A program made the position numbers and the translations under genes. From contig JAKIVD010000011.1 of the NCBI GenBank assembly GCA_021647205.1, forward strand, positions 1-64,000: a stretch of 64,000 bases of DNA. Direction: 5' to 3'. A model generated the notes under the pieces. It saw nothing but the letters and a program-made list of their open reading frames with translations, had not been told where the DNA came from and ran no database searches. Of the stretch, positions 43,954 to 51,793 are shown piece after piece. Numbering within the stretch: position 1 is the first letter of the stretch; each line of letters opens with the position of its first letter. The DNA comes from Bacteroidales bacterium (lineage in GTDB: Bacteria > Bacteroidota > Bacteroidia > Bacteroidales > F082).

Positions 43954-44757
43954 ATGGAATTAAATTTAAAGCGCCCCCTGGCCTTTTTCGACCTGGAAGC
44001 CACCGGCCTGAACGTAGCCAAAGACCGCATTGTGGAAATCAGTATTTTCAAGCTGAAGCCCAACGGCACTACCGAAACAAAAACCTGGCTGCTCAACCCC
44101 GGCTATCCCATAGCAGAAGAGGCCACGGCAGTACATGGTTACACCAATGAAGACCTTGCAGACAAACCCACTTTCAAACAAGTGGCCAAAGACATCAGCC
44201 GTTTTCTGGAGAACTGCGACCTGGCAGGGTACAACGCCCTGAAATATGACATTCCCATGCTGGTTGAAGAGTTCCTGAGGAATGAAATCGATTTTGAGGT
44301 CAGCAACAGAAAACTCATCGATGTGCAGAACATTTTCATGAAAATGGAGCAAAGGACATTGAAAGCAGCGTACCGTTTTTACCTGCAAAAGAACCTGGAG
44401 AATGCGCATTCAGCTGAGGCAGATACCAAAGCAACTTACGAGATTCTGAAAGCCCAGCTTGATAAATATACCGAAACTGAATTTACGGACAGAAAAGGGC
44501 AGACGAGTGTTCCGGTAAAGAATGAAGTGGAAGCCCTTGCCGCTTTCTCGAGCCACCACCGCAACGCAGACCTGATGGGGCAGATTATCTTTAACGAAGA
44601 AAATAAAGAGGTGATTAACTTTGGCAAGCACAAAGGAAAAACGGTGGAGGAAGTGCTGGAAACCGAACCGTCCTATTACAATTGGATGATGCAGGCCGAC
44701 TTCCCGCTGTACACTAAAAAACTGATGACGAAAATCAAACTCAGGATGTTAAAATGA
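43954..44757 (+). CDS. DnaQ-like 3'-5' exonuclease
   Basis: 267 aa. DEDD residues: D and E in LAFFDLEATGLNVAKDRIVE, D in GYNALKYDIPMLVEEF, and H-x4-D in AHSAEADTKATYEIL (DEDDh). The C-terminal ~50 residues (INFGKHKGKTVEEVLETEPS, YYNWMMQADFPLYTKK) form the small DUF3820-like domain also found after the exonuclease in ExoX-type proteins. Likely a DNA repair or proofreading nuclease. Its stop overlaps the start of the next gene (ATGA, 44754-44757), so the two are translationally coupled. Confidence 0.9.
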   Translation: MELNLKRPLAFFDLEATGLNVAKDRIVEISIFKLKPNGTTETKTWLLNPGYPIAEEATAVHGYTNEDLADKPTFKQVAKDISRFLENCDLAGYNALKYDIPMLVEEFLRNEIDFEVSNRKLIDVQNIFMKMEQRTLKAAYRFYLQKNLENAHSAEADTKATYEILKAQLDKYTETEFTDRKGQTSVPVKNEVEALAAFSSHHRNADLMGQIIFNEENKEVINFGKHKGKTVEEVLETEPSYYNWMMQADFPLYTKKLMTKIKLRMLK

Positions 44758-45365
44758 AGATAATCTGCATTGGCCGCAATTACATTGCACATGCCAAAGA
44801 ATTAAAAAACCCGGTGCCAAAGAAGCCTGTTTTTTTTATGAAACCCGATACGGCCTTGCTGCCAAAGGGCAAGCCTTTTTTTTATCCGGCATTTACCAAC
44901 GATTTGCATTACGAAACGGAACTCGTGCTTAAAATCTGTAAAAACGGACGCCACATTGAGCAGGAATTTGCACACAAATACTATGACGAAATTGGTGTTG
45001 GCATTGATTTCACAGCGAGGGACGTTCAGGCCGAATGCAAACAAAAAGGCCTCCCCTGGGAAATTGCCAAAGCTTTTGACCATTCCGCCCCCCTGGGCAG
45101 TTTTCTCCCGCTTACAGTCTTTGCTGATTCGGGTAACATTTCTTTTTCCTTAAAAATTAACGGAGAACTCAAACAACAGGGGAACAGTAGCGAAATGATC
45201 TTTTCTTTTGACCAAATCATTGCGTATGTTTCCCAATTCATCACCCTGAAAATAGGTGACTATATCTTCACGGGTACACCCAAAGGCGTTGGCCCGGTTC
45301 AAGCCGGAGACCATTTTGAAGCATTTGTCGGGGAAAGCAAATTGCTCGAATTTGAGGTGAAATAG
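44754..45365 (+). CDS. Fumarylacetoacetate hydrolase-family protein
   Basis: 203 aa, the short single-domain form. Metal ligands: E and E in the HYETELVLKICKNGRH strand region and D in GVGIDFTARDVQ; KGLPWEIAKAFDHSAPLGSF and YIFTGTPKGVGPVQAGD are family hallmarks. Related small members are acylpyruvate hydrolases or oxaloacetate decarboxylases; the substrate is not decided. Start overlaps the exonuclease stop by 4 bases; the two products have no obvious common pathway. Followed by a strong palindrome at 45372-45414. Confidence 0.9.
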   Translation: MKIICIGRNYIAHAKELKNPVPKKPVFFMKPDTALLPKGKPFFYPAFTNDLHYETELVLKICKNGRHIEQEFAHKYYDEIGVGIDFTARDVQAECKQKGLPWEIAKAFDHSAPLGSFLPLTVFADSGNISFSLKINGELKQQGNSSEMIFSFDQIIAYVSQFITLKIGDYIFTGTPKGVGPVQAGDHFEAFVGESKLLEFEVK

Positions 45366-45371
45366 CCGCAG

Positions 45372-45414
45372 GGATTAACCCGCTGGGTGCAAGCTCACCC
45401 AGCGGGTTAAATCC
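45372..45414. terminator. Palindrome between two convergent genes
   Basis: GGATTAACCCGCTGGGTG (45372-45389) and CACCCAGCGGGTTAAATCC (45396-45414) pair over 17-18 positions with one extra A. Lies between stops at 45365 (+) and 45417 (-), so it can end both transcripts. No T-run; one of the CCCG..CGGG palindromes. Confidence 0.6.
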
Positions 45415-45416
45415 GT

Positions 45417-45707
45417 CTACCTTAACACCATGTCGGTAATCACTTCCTTTCCTGCTTCCTTATTTAGCGACAGAATGATTTTTGATTTCGCCATGTGCAA
45501 TTCACTGCGCAAAACCGATGAATTAAGCTTGACATAGAGTATTTTATTTTTTACTGCCATGTTCACGGTGTGTTTTCCGATAATGCCGCCAACCACCTTT
45601 TCCCAGGACTCAACCAATTTCGCCTCGTCAAGTTTGCTGCCCCAGCGATAAGCTTTCAGCAACTCGCCAATGACTTCTTTGAGGGTGAATTCGCTTTCTC
45701 TTTTCAT
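45417..45707 (-). CDS. DUF721 (DciA-like) protein
   Basis: 96 aa. FTLKEVIGELLKAYRWGSKL, LVESWEKVVGGIIGKHTVNM and LYVKLNSSVLRSELHMAKSK form the KH-like DUF721 domain. DUF721 includes DciA, the ancestral loader of DnaB helicase, but this short form keeps only the core. It starts 58 bases after recF on the same strand; recF-DUF721 pairing is common in Bacteroidota. dnaB itself lies at 51794-53299 in this window. Confidence 0.9.
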   Translation of the reverse strand: MKRESEFTLKEVIGELLKAYRWGSKLDEAKLVESWEKVVGGIIGKHTVNMAVKNKILYVKLNSSVLRSELHMAKSKIILSLNKEAGKEVITDMVLR

Positions 45708-45765
45708 GCTGTTTCTTTGTCTTTTGCCGATATTACGTCCTAAGGCTTACTCTATGCAGCACTCC

Positions 45766-46878
45766 TTATTCAATATCCGGTTTTACCTTTCCTGCCTTAA
45801 CCTCAAAAACTTTGTGGTCGATGTTTATTTCCCTGAAAATAGCAGCAATCCGCTTTTTCTGGGTGTCGGTGATGAAAACCTGCCCGAAATTATTCTCGCT
45901 GACCAGGTGAACAATTTGTTGTACCCTTTTGTCGTCGAGCTTATCGAAAATGTCATCAAAAAGCAGGATGGGTTTGAACTTCCTGATTCGCCGGGTGTAC
46001 TCAAACTGCGCCAGTTTAATGGCGATGACAAAAGATTTTTGCTGGCCCTGCGAACCGTATTTCTTTACCGGATAAGCATCCATCTTAAACAACAAATCAT
46101 CTTTGTGAATACCCGTTGTGGTGTACCTGAGCATCCGGTCCTTTCCCAGCGCCTGTTTCAACAAATCGTTCAACGGCATTAAATTTAACTGCGATTCATA
46201 CACGATTTCCACCTTTTCGTTGCCGCCCGAAAGATATTGGTAATACTCGTTGAACAGCGGGTTAAACTCGTTCAGGAAAGCAATTCTGGTTTTGAACAAT
46301 TGCTGTCCCAGCGATACCAGTTTTTCGTTCCAGATTTCAAGCGAGACTTCATCAAAATACCCCCCCTCAAAAAAACTTTTCAGCAAAGTGTTGCGTTGCA
46401 AAAGTACTTTGTTGTATTCCAGCAAATTGTTGAGGTACACTTTGTCGAATTGTGCAATTACACCATCAATGTATTTCCGTCTGGCCTCGCTGCCGTCTTT
46501 AATCAGGTCGCGGTCGTAAGGTGAAATCATCACCAGGGGGATTCGCCCGATATGGTCGGCGAGCCGTTTGTAATTTTCTTTGTTGAAACTAAATTTCTTT
46601 TTCGCCTGGCGTTTTTGCACGCAGCTCACTTTATCGTCGGTATTTTCCTGGTTGTGGTAAGTTCCGTGCACAGCAAAGAAGGCTGCTTCGTGCAGGATGT
46701 TCTGTGTATCAACAGAATTAAAACAGCTTTTGCAGAAGGATAAATAGTAAATGGCATCAAGGATGTTGGTTTTACCAGAACCATTGTCACCGACAAAGCA
46801 ATTGATCTTGTCGCTGAAAGTCAGCTCCGCCTCCTTGTAGTTCTTGAAATTACTCAGCCTGAGTTTTTGGAGGTACAT
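45766..46878 (-). CDS. recF: DNA replication and repair protein RecF
   Basis: 370 aa. Start MYLQKLRLSNFKNYKEAELT, Walker A FVGDNGSGKTNILDAIYY, middle GRIPLVMISPYDRDLI and GSEARRKYIDGVIAQ, ABC-type signature YGSQGQQKSFVIAIKLAQ, Walker B KPILLLFDDIFDKLDDKRVQ. Loads RecA at single-strand gaps. The WG-repeat gene stops at 46884, 5 bases upstream of this start, so it is transcribed together with it; DUF721 follows. Confidence 0.96.
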   Translation of the reverse strand: MYLQKLRLSNFKNYKEAELTFSDKINCFVGDNGSGKTNILDAIYYLSFCKSCFNSVDTQNILHEAAFFAVHGTYHNQENTDDKVSCVQKRQAKKKFSFNKENYKRLADHIGRIPLVMISPYDRDLIKDGSEARRKYIDGVIAQFDKVYLNNLLEYNKVLLQRNTLLKSFFEGGYFDEVSLEIWNEKLVSLGQQLFKTRIAFLNEFNPLFNEYYQYLSGGNEKVEIVYESQLNLMPLNDLLKQALGKDRMLRYTTTGIHKDDLLFKMDAYPVKKYGSQGQQKSFVIAIKLAQFEYTRRIRKFKPILLFDDIFDKLDDKRVQQIVHLVSENNFGQVFITDTQKKRIAAIFREINIDHKVFEVKAGKVKPDIE

Positions 46879-46883
46879 ATTTG

Positions 46884-47975
46884 TTAATCAATCTTTACAA
46901 AGCGGAAAGCATTGGGGAATTGCGGGTTGATGAGGTAACTGCCGTTTTGGTCGATCCATCCCCATTCGCCACCTTTGCGCACCATTGAGCGGCCATTTTT
47001 GAAGTCGCGCACTTTTTCAAATTGCGGGTTAATTTCCCATTTTCCGGCTTTATCCACGAAACCCCATTCTTTTCCTTTCTGCACGCCCGCCAGCCCATCG
47101 CTAAAACCCTGTGCATTGTAAAACTGCGGGTTGATGAGGTAGCTCCCGTTCTTGTCGATAAAGCCCCATTCCTTGCCTTTTTTCACGGCGGCCATCCCGT
47201 CTTTAAATGGTTTAACGTTATAAAACTGGGGGTTAATAAGGTAGGCGCCTTTCTTGTCGATAAAGCCCCATTCTTTCCCCTTTTTCACTGCGGCCAGTCC
47301 CTCGCTGAAGTTTTGTGCGTTGTCGAATTGCGGATTGATGACATAGCTTCCTTGTTGGTCAATGTACCCCCATTCGCCCCCTTTTCTCACTTTTGCCATC
47401 CCGTTGTCGAAGTCTTCTGCTTTTTCAAATTGCGGGTTGATTACCCACCCGCCATTTTTGTCAATATAACCCCACTCTTTGCCTTTTAATACGCCGGCCA
47501 GGCCTTCTTTAAAATCGTTTATTTTCTGAAATTGGGGGTTGATCACAAAGCGGCCGCTTTCATTTATAAATCCCCACTCGCCCCCTATGCGTACCCTGGC
47601 CATTCCATCATTAAAATCAAAAGCCAGTTCAAACTGCGGGTTTATTGCCCATTTTCCGTCAACGTCCACATAACCCCATTCTTTCTCTTTTTTTACAGCG
47701 GCCAGTCCGGAATGAAATTCTTTTGCGTCCTGAAATTGCGGGTTCACCACAAAGGTCCCTGTTTTATTTACAAATCCCCACTCACCCGCTTTGCGGACGG
47801 CTGCCATCCCCTCGGAGAAATCATTCGCGTGTTCGAATTGCGGGTTAATCGTCCATTTACCATCTGTAGAAATGTATCCCCATTCTTTCCCTTTTCTGGC
47901 CCGGGCAAGGTAATCCTGTGAAAAACAAAAACCCGATAAGAGCAATCCGGCTAAAAGTAGACTAAACGTTTTCAT
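46884..47975 (-). CDS. WG-repeat protein with ten 34-residue units
   Basis: 363 aa. Signal peptide residues 1-19 (FSLLLAGLLLSGFCFS). Then ten WG repeats of 34 residues, each with GKEWG or GGEWG, a turn DxxGx, INPQF and a helix-like tail (DFSEGMAAVRKG). Spacing is exact from unit to unit, giving a regular solenoid probably in the periplasm. Units with G-K-E-W-G and G-G-E-W-G partly alternate, as if pairs had been duplicated. Function unknown for the family. It ends 5 bases before recF, an odd partner for an envelope protein. Confidence 0.9.
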   Translation of the reverse strand: MKTFSLLLAGLLLSGFCFSQDYLARARKGKEWGYISTDGKWTINPQFEHANDFSEGMAAVRKAGEWGFVNKTGTFVVNPQFQDAKEFHSGLAAVKKEKEWGYVDVDGKWAINPQFELAFDFNDGMARVRIGGEWGFINESGRFVINPQFQKINDFKEGLAGVLKGKEWGYIDKNGGWVINPQFEKAEDFDNGMAKVRKGGEWGYIDQQGSYVINPQFDNAQNFSEGLAAVKKGKEWGFIDKKGAYLINPQFYNVKPFKDGMAAVKKGKEWGFIDKNGSYLINPQFYNAQGFSDGLAGVQKGKEWGFVDKAGKWEINPQFEKVRDFKNGRSMVRKGGEWGWIDQNGSYLINPQFPNAFRFVKID

Positions 47976-48324
47976 GATGTTTCTATTTTTGACTTGTTAT
48001 CTGTACGCTAAAATAATTTTTATTTTAATACCAGGGGCTAAAAATCTTATTTAGCAGAAATCTAAACAGACTGTGTGGCAAGCGGGGAAGGCTGTAAGTT
48101 TTATATAGTAACGATCAATGATCAGAATGCGCCTTATAAACCGAAATACCTTATCGCTTGTTTGTCAATTAAGAATTCTTGCATATCAGATAGTTACGGA
48201 AGCACATAATTAAGGATATCGGGCCGGATAAGAAGATACGTAATGGTGTGCCTGGTGCTCAGCTGTGGTAGTATAACGCAGACGGGGTATGCAAGCCTGA
48301 AAAGAGAAAACAACAGGGCCCTGA
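47976..48324. other. 349-base gap, no gene seen
   Basis: Between the WG-repeat gene and porQ. AT-rich first half and no protein-like frame. No tRNA-like cloverleaf, terminator or repeat was recognised. Confidence 0.4.
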
Positions 48325-49374
48325 CTACTTCTTGATAAAGGAGTTCATGTCGAAAACAAGTGTGAGGTAATTTGGTGAGCCGACAAGACTGTAGGTGGCG
48401 CGCGAATAATTGATTTTAAACTTGTAAATCCTGATTCCGAAGCCCCAGCTAAAACCAACCATTCCTGTTTTGTTGTTAATCTTCAATTCCTGTCGCCGGC
48501 GGTAATTATACCCTCCCCTGAGGGTAAAATTTTTACCAAGGTAAAGCTCGGCGCCAAAAACAAGGTGGCGCATAAACTGGTCGCCAATTTTCGCAAAACC
48601 CGTATTGTATTGTGCCTCGCCGGTGATGGGGTCGAAACCAGCTGAGGGGTTTGCCGGATCATCATAAGTCAGGTCCCATTTTTCAATATGATCATAAATC
48701 AAATGAAAGCGGAAAGGTACATGGTCCAGCCTTTTGGAGATCACATATTGTATATTGAAAGGCAAAGGGTCGCGCACACCGGAAGTGTAAGTTGTTAGCT
48801 GCGTCCCGATGTTGCGGGCCACCAGCGACATTACCCAGCCACTTTTGCTGTAATACGTTCCGGCTACATCCACAGCCAGTCCGAAAGAAGTGTAAGATTC
48901 GTAAAACGAATAAATAAGTTTTGCTGTGGCACCAATCGAAAACAAGGAATCCAAACGGCGGCCCCAGCCGATATTCAGTGCAAAGTCGGAAGCCCCAAAA
49001 CTCCCGTTGATGTTTCCGGTTTCGTCTGCCAGGTCAAATTTTCCATAATCCATGAACTGAAGTGTTGCGAGGAAACTACCCGCTTTCTCAAAAGTATTGG
49101 CGTATTGCAGGCTGCCAAAATTAAAGCCGGCAAACGAATTGATGTAATTAAACCCCAACATATTGTCCATGCCGGGATTAATGAGCGACGGGTTGACAAA
49201 ACCCAGGTTGATGTCGTCGTCTTCGATGGCTGCAACATTGCCGCCCAGGGCCGTAATACGGGCAGATACAGACTGCTCCAGAAAAGAATAGGCGTAGCGC
49301 CCCCCAAGCTGGGCATGCAGTGATAAGGTCAATAGGGAAATTATGCTGATTAGAAAGAGGTACTTTTTTTTCAC
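48325..49374 (-). CDS. porQ: Type IX secretion system protein PorQ
   Basis: 349 aa outer-membrane beta-barrel. Signal peptide residues 1-21 (FLISIISLLTLSLHA). LGGRYAYSFLEQSVSARITA, GGNVAAIEDDDINLGFVNPS and NMLGFNYINSFAGFNFGSLQ are the PorQ N-terminal text (PorV-like FadL superfamily); later strands FRFHLIYDHIEKWDLTY and FGIRIYKFKINYSRATYSLV. PorQ, with PorU, V and Z, forms the attachment complex that removes sorting domains and fixes cargo to lipopolysaccharide. This explains the sorting domains found on several genes here. Single gene, other por genes absent. Confidence 0.92.
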   Translation of the reverse strand: MKKKYLFLISIISLLTLSLHAQLGGRYAYSFLEQSVSARITALGGNVAAIEDDDINLGFVNPSLINPGMDNMLGFNYINSFAGFNFGSLQYANTFEKAGSFLATLQFMDYGKFDLADETGNINGSFGASDFALNIGWGRRLDSLFSIGATAKLIYSFYESYTSFGLAVDVAGTYYSKSGWVMSLVARNIGTQLTTYTSGVRDPLPFNIQYVISKRLDHVPFRFHLIYDHIEKWDLTYDDPANPSAGFDPITGEAQYNTGFAKIGDQFMRHLVFGAELYLGKNFTLRGGYNYRRRQELKINNKTGMVGFSWGFGIRIYKFKINYSRATYSLVGSPNYLTLVFDMNSFIKK

Positions 49375-49428
49375 ACGGATTGGTTTATGTTTCCCAAATA
49401 ACGAAAGACCCCCATTTTTAGTATAGTG

Positions 49429-50145
49429 TTACTCTGTTTTTATTACCGAGCCACTGCCTGAAATATCAGACTTAATTTGCGGGTTTCCGGCATAGCTCAG
49501 GTCGCCACTGCCCATCACACTGACCCTAAGGCGGTTCAAAACGTGAACGTCTGCATTGCCGGATCCGTTGATTGTTACTTTGGCTTCGTAAGCTTTCAAC
49601 CCCAGGCCCCTGAAGTCACCGGAACCGTTAATTTTTATCATGAGCTTTTGTGTGGCTCCGTTGACAACGGCTTCGCCGGAACCGTTTACCTTGAAGTCAA
49701 GCCGGTTTGTAAAAACAGCTGCCAACAGTTTGCCCGAACCGTTGATGCTCAATTTGAGTTTGTCTGTTTGCAAAGAATCGTACACGCTTACATTGGCCGG
49801 GCCATTAATCTCAATTGAACTTAAGCTGACGACAGTAAGTTGAATCCGGATGTCATTGTTGTTGCTGTTTACACAAGGGCTTGCCCCGATTTCAAGGGTT
49901 TTTCCCCTCACCGGTGTTCTAAGGGATTTGAACACGTTCCCGGGAGCGGTAACCCGGATGGCCGGCCTTTGCCCCACACGAATGCTAACGATGGCCGGCA
50001 AACTGATTTCCAGTTCTTCAAATGATGCAAGTTGAAGTTCTTTGGTTTTTGTTTCACCTGTGGCATCAATGCAGTTTATGCAGGATGAAAAAAAAGTGAA
50101 AATACCCGAAAACAGGAATAAGTAAAAGAAATGGGGCCGTTTCAT
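49429..50145 (-). CDS. Head GIN domain lipoprotein (DUF2807)
   Basis: 238 aa. Lipoprotein signal FYLFLFSGIFTFFSSC near residue 21, with a second Cys pair just after. The mature part is a right-handed beta-helix-like array of G-S-G turns: LKLSINGSGKLLAAV, DFKVNGSGEAVVNG, IKINGSGDFRG, VTINGSGNADV, VSVMGSGDLSY, SDISGSGSV. DUF2807 proteins are putative envelope adhesin-like proteins without known activity. It lies upstream of porQ on the same strand with 54 bases between, so the two may share a transcript. Confidence 0.9.
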   Translation of the reverse strand: MKRPHFFYLFLFSGIFTFFSSCINCIDATGETKTKELQLASFEELEISLPAIVSIRVGQRPAIRVTAPGNVFKSLRTPVRGKTLEIGASPCVNSNNNDIRIQLTVVSLSSIEINGPANVSVYDSLQTDKLKLSINGSGKLLAAVFTNRLDFKVNGSGEAVVNGATQKLMIKINGSGDFRGLGLKAYEAKVTINGSGNADVHVLNRLRVSVMGSGDLSYAGNPQIKSDISGSGSVIKTE

Positions 50146-50228
50146 CTATGGTTTAATGATGAGCTTTTCATAGCTGCTTTGGAGAGCCTGCAAAAATGAA
50201 TAAAGCAAGGGGTACATTTAAAAAGCGG

Positions 50229-50429
50229 TTAACGGCTGTTCACCCACTTGCCTTTTTTAGACTCCCCTAAAATAACCACCTCTTTGGTTTTTCCATATTC
50301 TTTTGCTGCCTTGCGCATTTCCGCTTCGCTTTCCCTGACTATCTTTATTCCTGTTTTTGCTCCCGGATTACGTACTTCAATGTACCATCCATCCCTGAGT
50401 TTCTTAGGTTTTGTTGGTGGTCTTCCCAT
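50229..50429 (-). CDS. Small conserved hypothetical protein, 66 aa
   Basis: MGRPPTKPKKLRDGWYIEVR, then AKTGIKIVRESEAEMRKAAK and VVILGESKKGKWV. Starts with a basic Pro-rich segment and continues as a small alpha/beta unit. The same kind of short protein recurs across Bacteroidota as far as I recall; no function is known to me. Basic and soluble, so nucleic-acid contact is possible (inference). Confidence 0.7.
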   Translation of the reverse strand: MGRPPTKPKKLRDGWYIEVRNPGAKTGIKIVRESEAEMRKAAKEYGKTKEVVILGESKKGKWVNSR

Positions 50430-50642
50430 AATAATATATTCAAAAATTCAATAATTGTGCTGACTGCCAAACGCAAACCGGCAGGTTTCTCCGTAACGAG
50501 CGAATATACAAAAAAATCAATGCTTTCAACAAAAGGAACAAAAAAATTATTCTGATTAAACTTCTCTTTATCCCTTACTGGAAAAAGCCCTGAAAAAAGC
50601 CTGAACGTTTCAGTACAAACGGAGGATTTCTGCGTTTAGTAC

Positions 50643-51488
50643 TTAATCAATCTTCGAAGATTTTGTGATGGTTGTCCCCGTAATGCTAGCGGGAAATTTT
50701 TGCCCGGCCTGTTCAATATTCATGGAGACTTCCTGGTCGATGGTTGCCTCGATGAGCCAGCCGGTTTTGGTATCTACTATCATTTCCCCACTTTGGGTTC
50801 CATGTAGGTTCATGTCCTCATTGTTGACTTTGTTTGCAGAAATTGTTCCCTCAATACCCAAAGTAGTTTGTTTGTTGTTGGTTTTTAGCACGGTGTATTT
50901 AATGTGATACTTCATATCACTTGTTCTCAGTGGTTCTATGTCTTTCTCCCAGGTATCGCCGACACCCACTTTTTGATCCGGGTAAATGGCATAATTACTG
51001 CCTGAGCTCAGGTTTTTGGCCAGGTCATCATTCCTGGTGATATCACTCAGGTCCATGTTTTTTACGTTTCCCCTGTTGTCCATTGTCATCGTGTATGAAC
51101 TGCCCACAAGGTCCTTCATTATTGACGAAATCTGCGCGGCCATCGGGTTTTCTGCCGTTGACGGATCATCGGAATCATACTTTATTTCCATACCAAACAA
51201 ACTCTGCAACATCGTTACACGATTGATGGTTGTTTTGACAACAATGCTGTCGCGCTCGTTGTTTTCCACGGTTCCGGTCATTTCAAATCCGATCTTACTT
51301 GTTACCACCATCGTCTGGCCGTTGGTTTCAAAGGCGATGTCCTGTTCGGTTTCGATATTGTATTCGTATTTGTCCCCCTGGTTTAAATTGTACCTGAGTT
51401 CAACAGTTTTCTGTGCAGAAATTGTCAGGAATAATCCGGGCATCAGCATGGCGATGGTCAGCAATAAAATTCGGTTGTAATTTTTCAT
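50643..51488 (-). CDS. DUF6263 secreted protein
   Basis: 281 aa. Signal peptide residues 1-25 (LLLTIAMLMPGLFLTISAQ). ELRYNLNQGDKYEYNIETEQ, DSIVVKTTINRVTM, YTMTMDNRGNVKNMDLSD and VGVGDTWEKDIEPLRTSDMK are typical DUF6263 text, a periplasmic beta-barrel-like domain of unknown role. The phrase SGEMIVDTKTGWLIEATIDQ near the end resembles lipocalin-like last strands. Single gene. Confidence 0.82.
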   Translation of the reverse strand: MKNYNRILLLTIAMLMPGLFLTISAQKTVELRYNLNQGDKYEYNIETEQDIAFETNGQTMVVTSKIGFEMTGTVENNERDSIVVKTTINRVTMLQSLFGMEIKYDSDDPSTAENPMAAQISSIMKDLVGSSYTMTMDNRGNVKNMDLSDITRNDDLAKNLSSGSNYAIYPDQKVGVGDTWEKDIEPLRTSDMKYHIKYTVLKTNNKQTTLGIEGTISANKVNNEDMNLHGTQSGEMIVDTKTGWLIEATIDQEVSMNIEQAGQKFPASITGTTITKSSKID

Positions 51489-51793
51489 GTAAAATATTGT
51501 TAAGAAATAAATAAACGAAATATAGGCAGTAAAATTATACTTTTTCTAAATAGCCTCCTGTTTTTATCTTCTTGTTGGCAACTATTTCCTTTTGTGAACC
51601 GACGGGTTAAGCTGTCGGTTACCGGGGGTTTTATCTCGTGAAAAACTGTTTTGGTTGTGAAACCCGGTGGGTCAGTGTAGGAAGCTAAAGCCTTCGTATT
51701 AATCTGTGGCTATTGTATTTGCCTTGCTTACTTCATGTCTTATTCATAGTTTTCAGTCCGGCCCAAACACACTACCAAAACTAACTGCCACTT
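51489..51793. repeat. 305-base gap with CCCG-type palindromes
   Basis: AACCGAC / GTCGGTT (about 51597-51620) forms a hairpin around GGGTTAAGCT, and AAACCCGGTGGGT stands near 51660. These resemble the CCCG..CGGG intergenic palindromes at 28.9 and 45.4 kb. No gene seen. Confidence 0.4.

Noticed and set aside
47976-48324. tRNA or small RNA in the gap before porQ
   Set aside because: No cloverleaf-compatible arms or terminator were found by eye.
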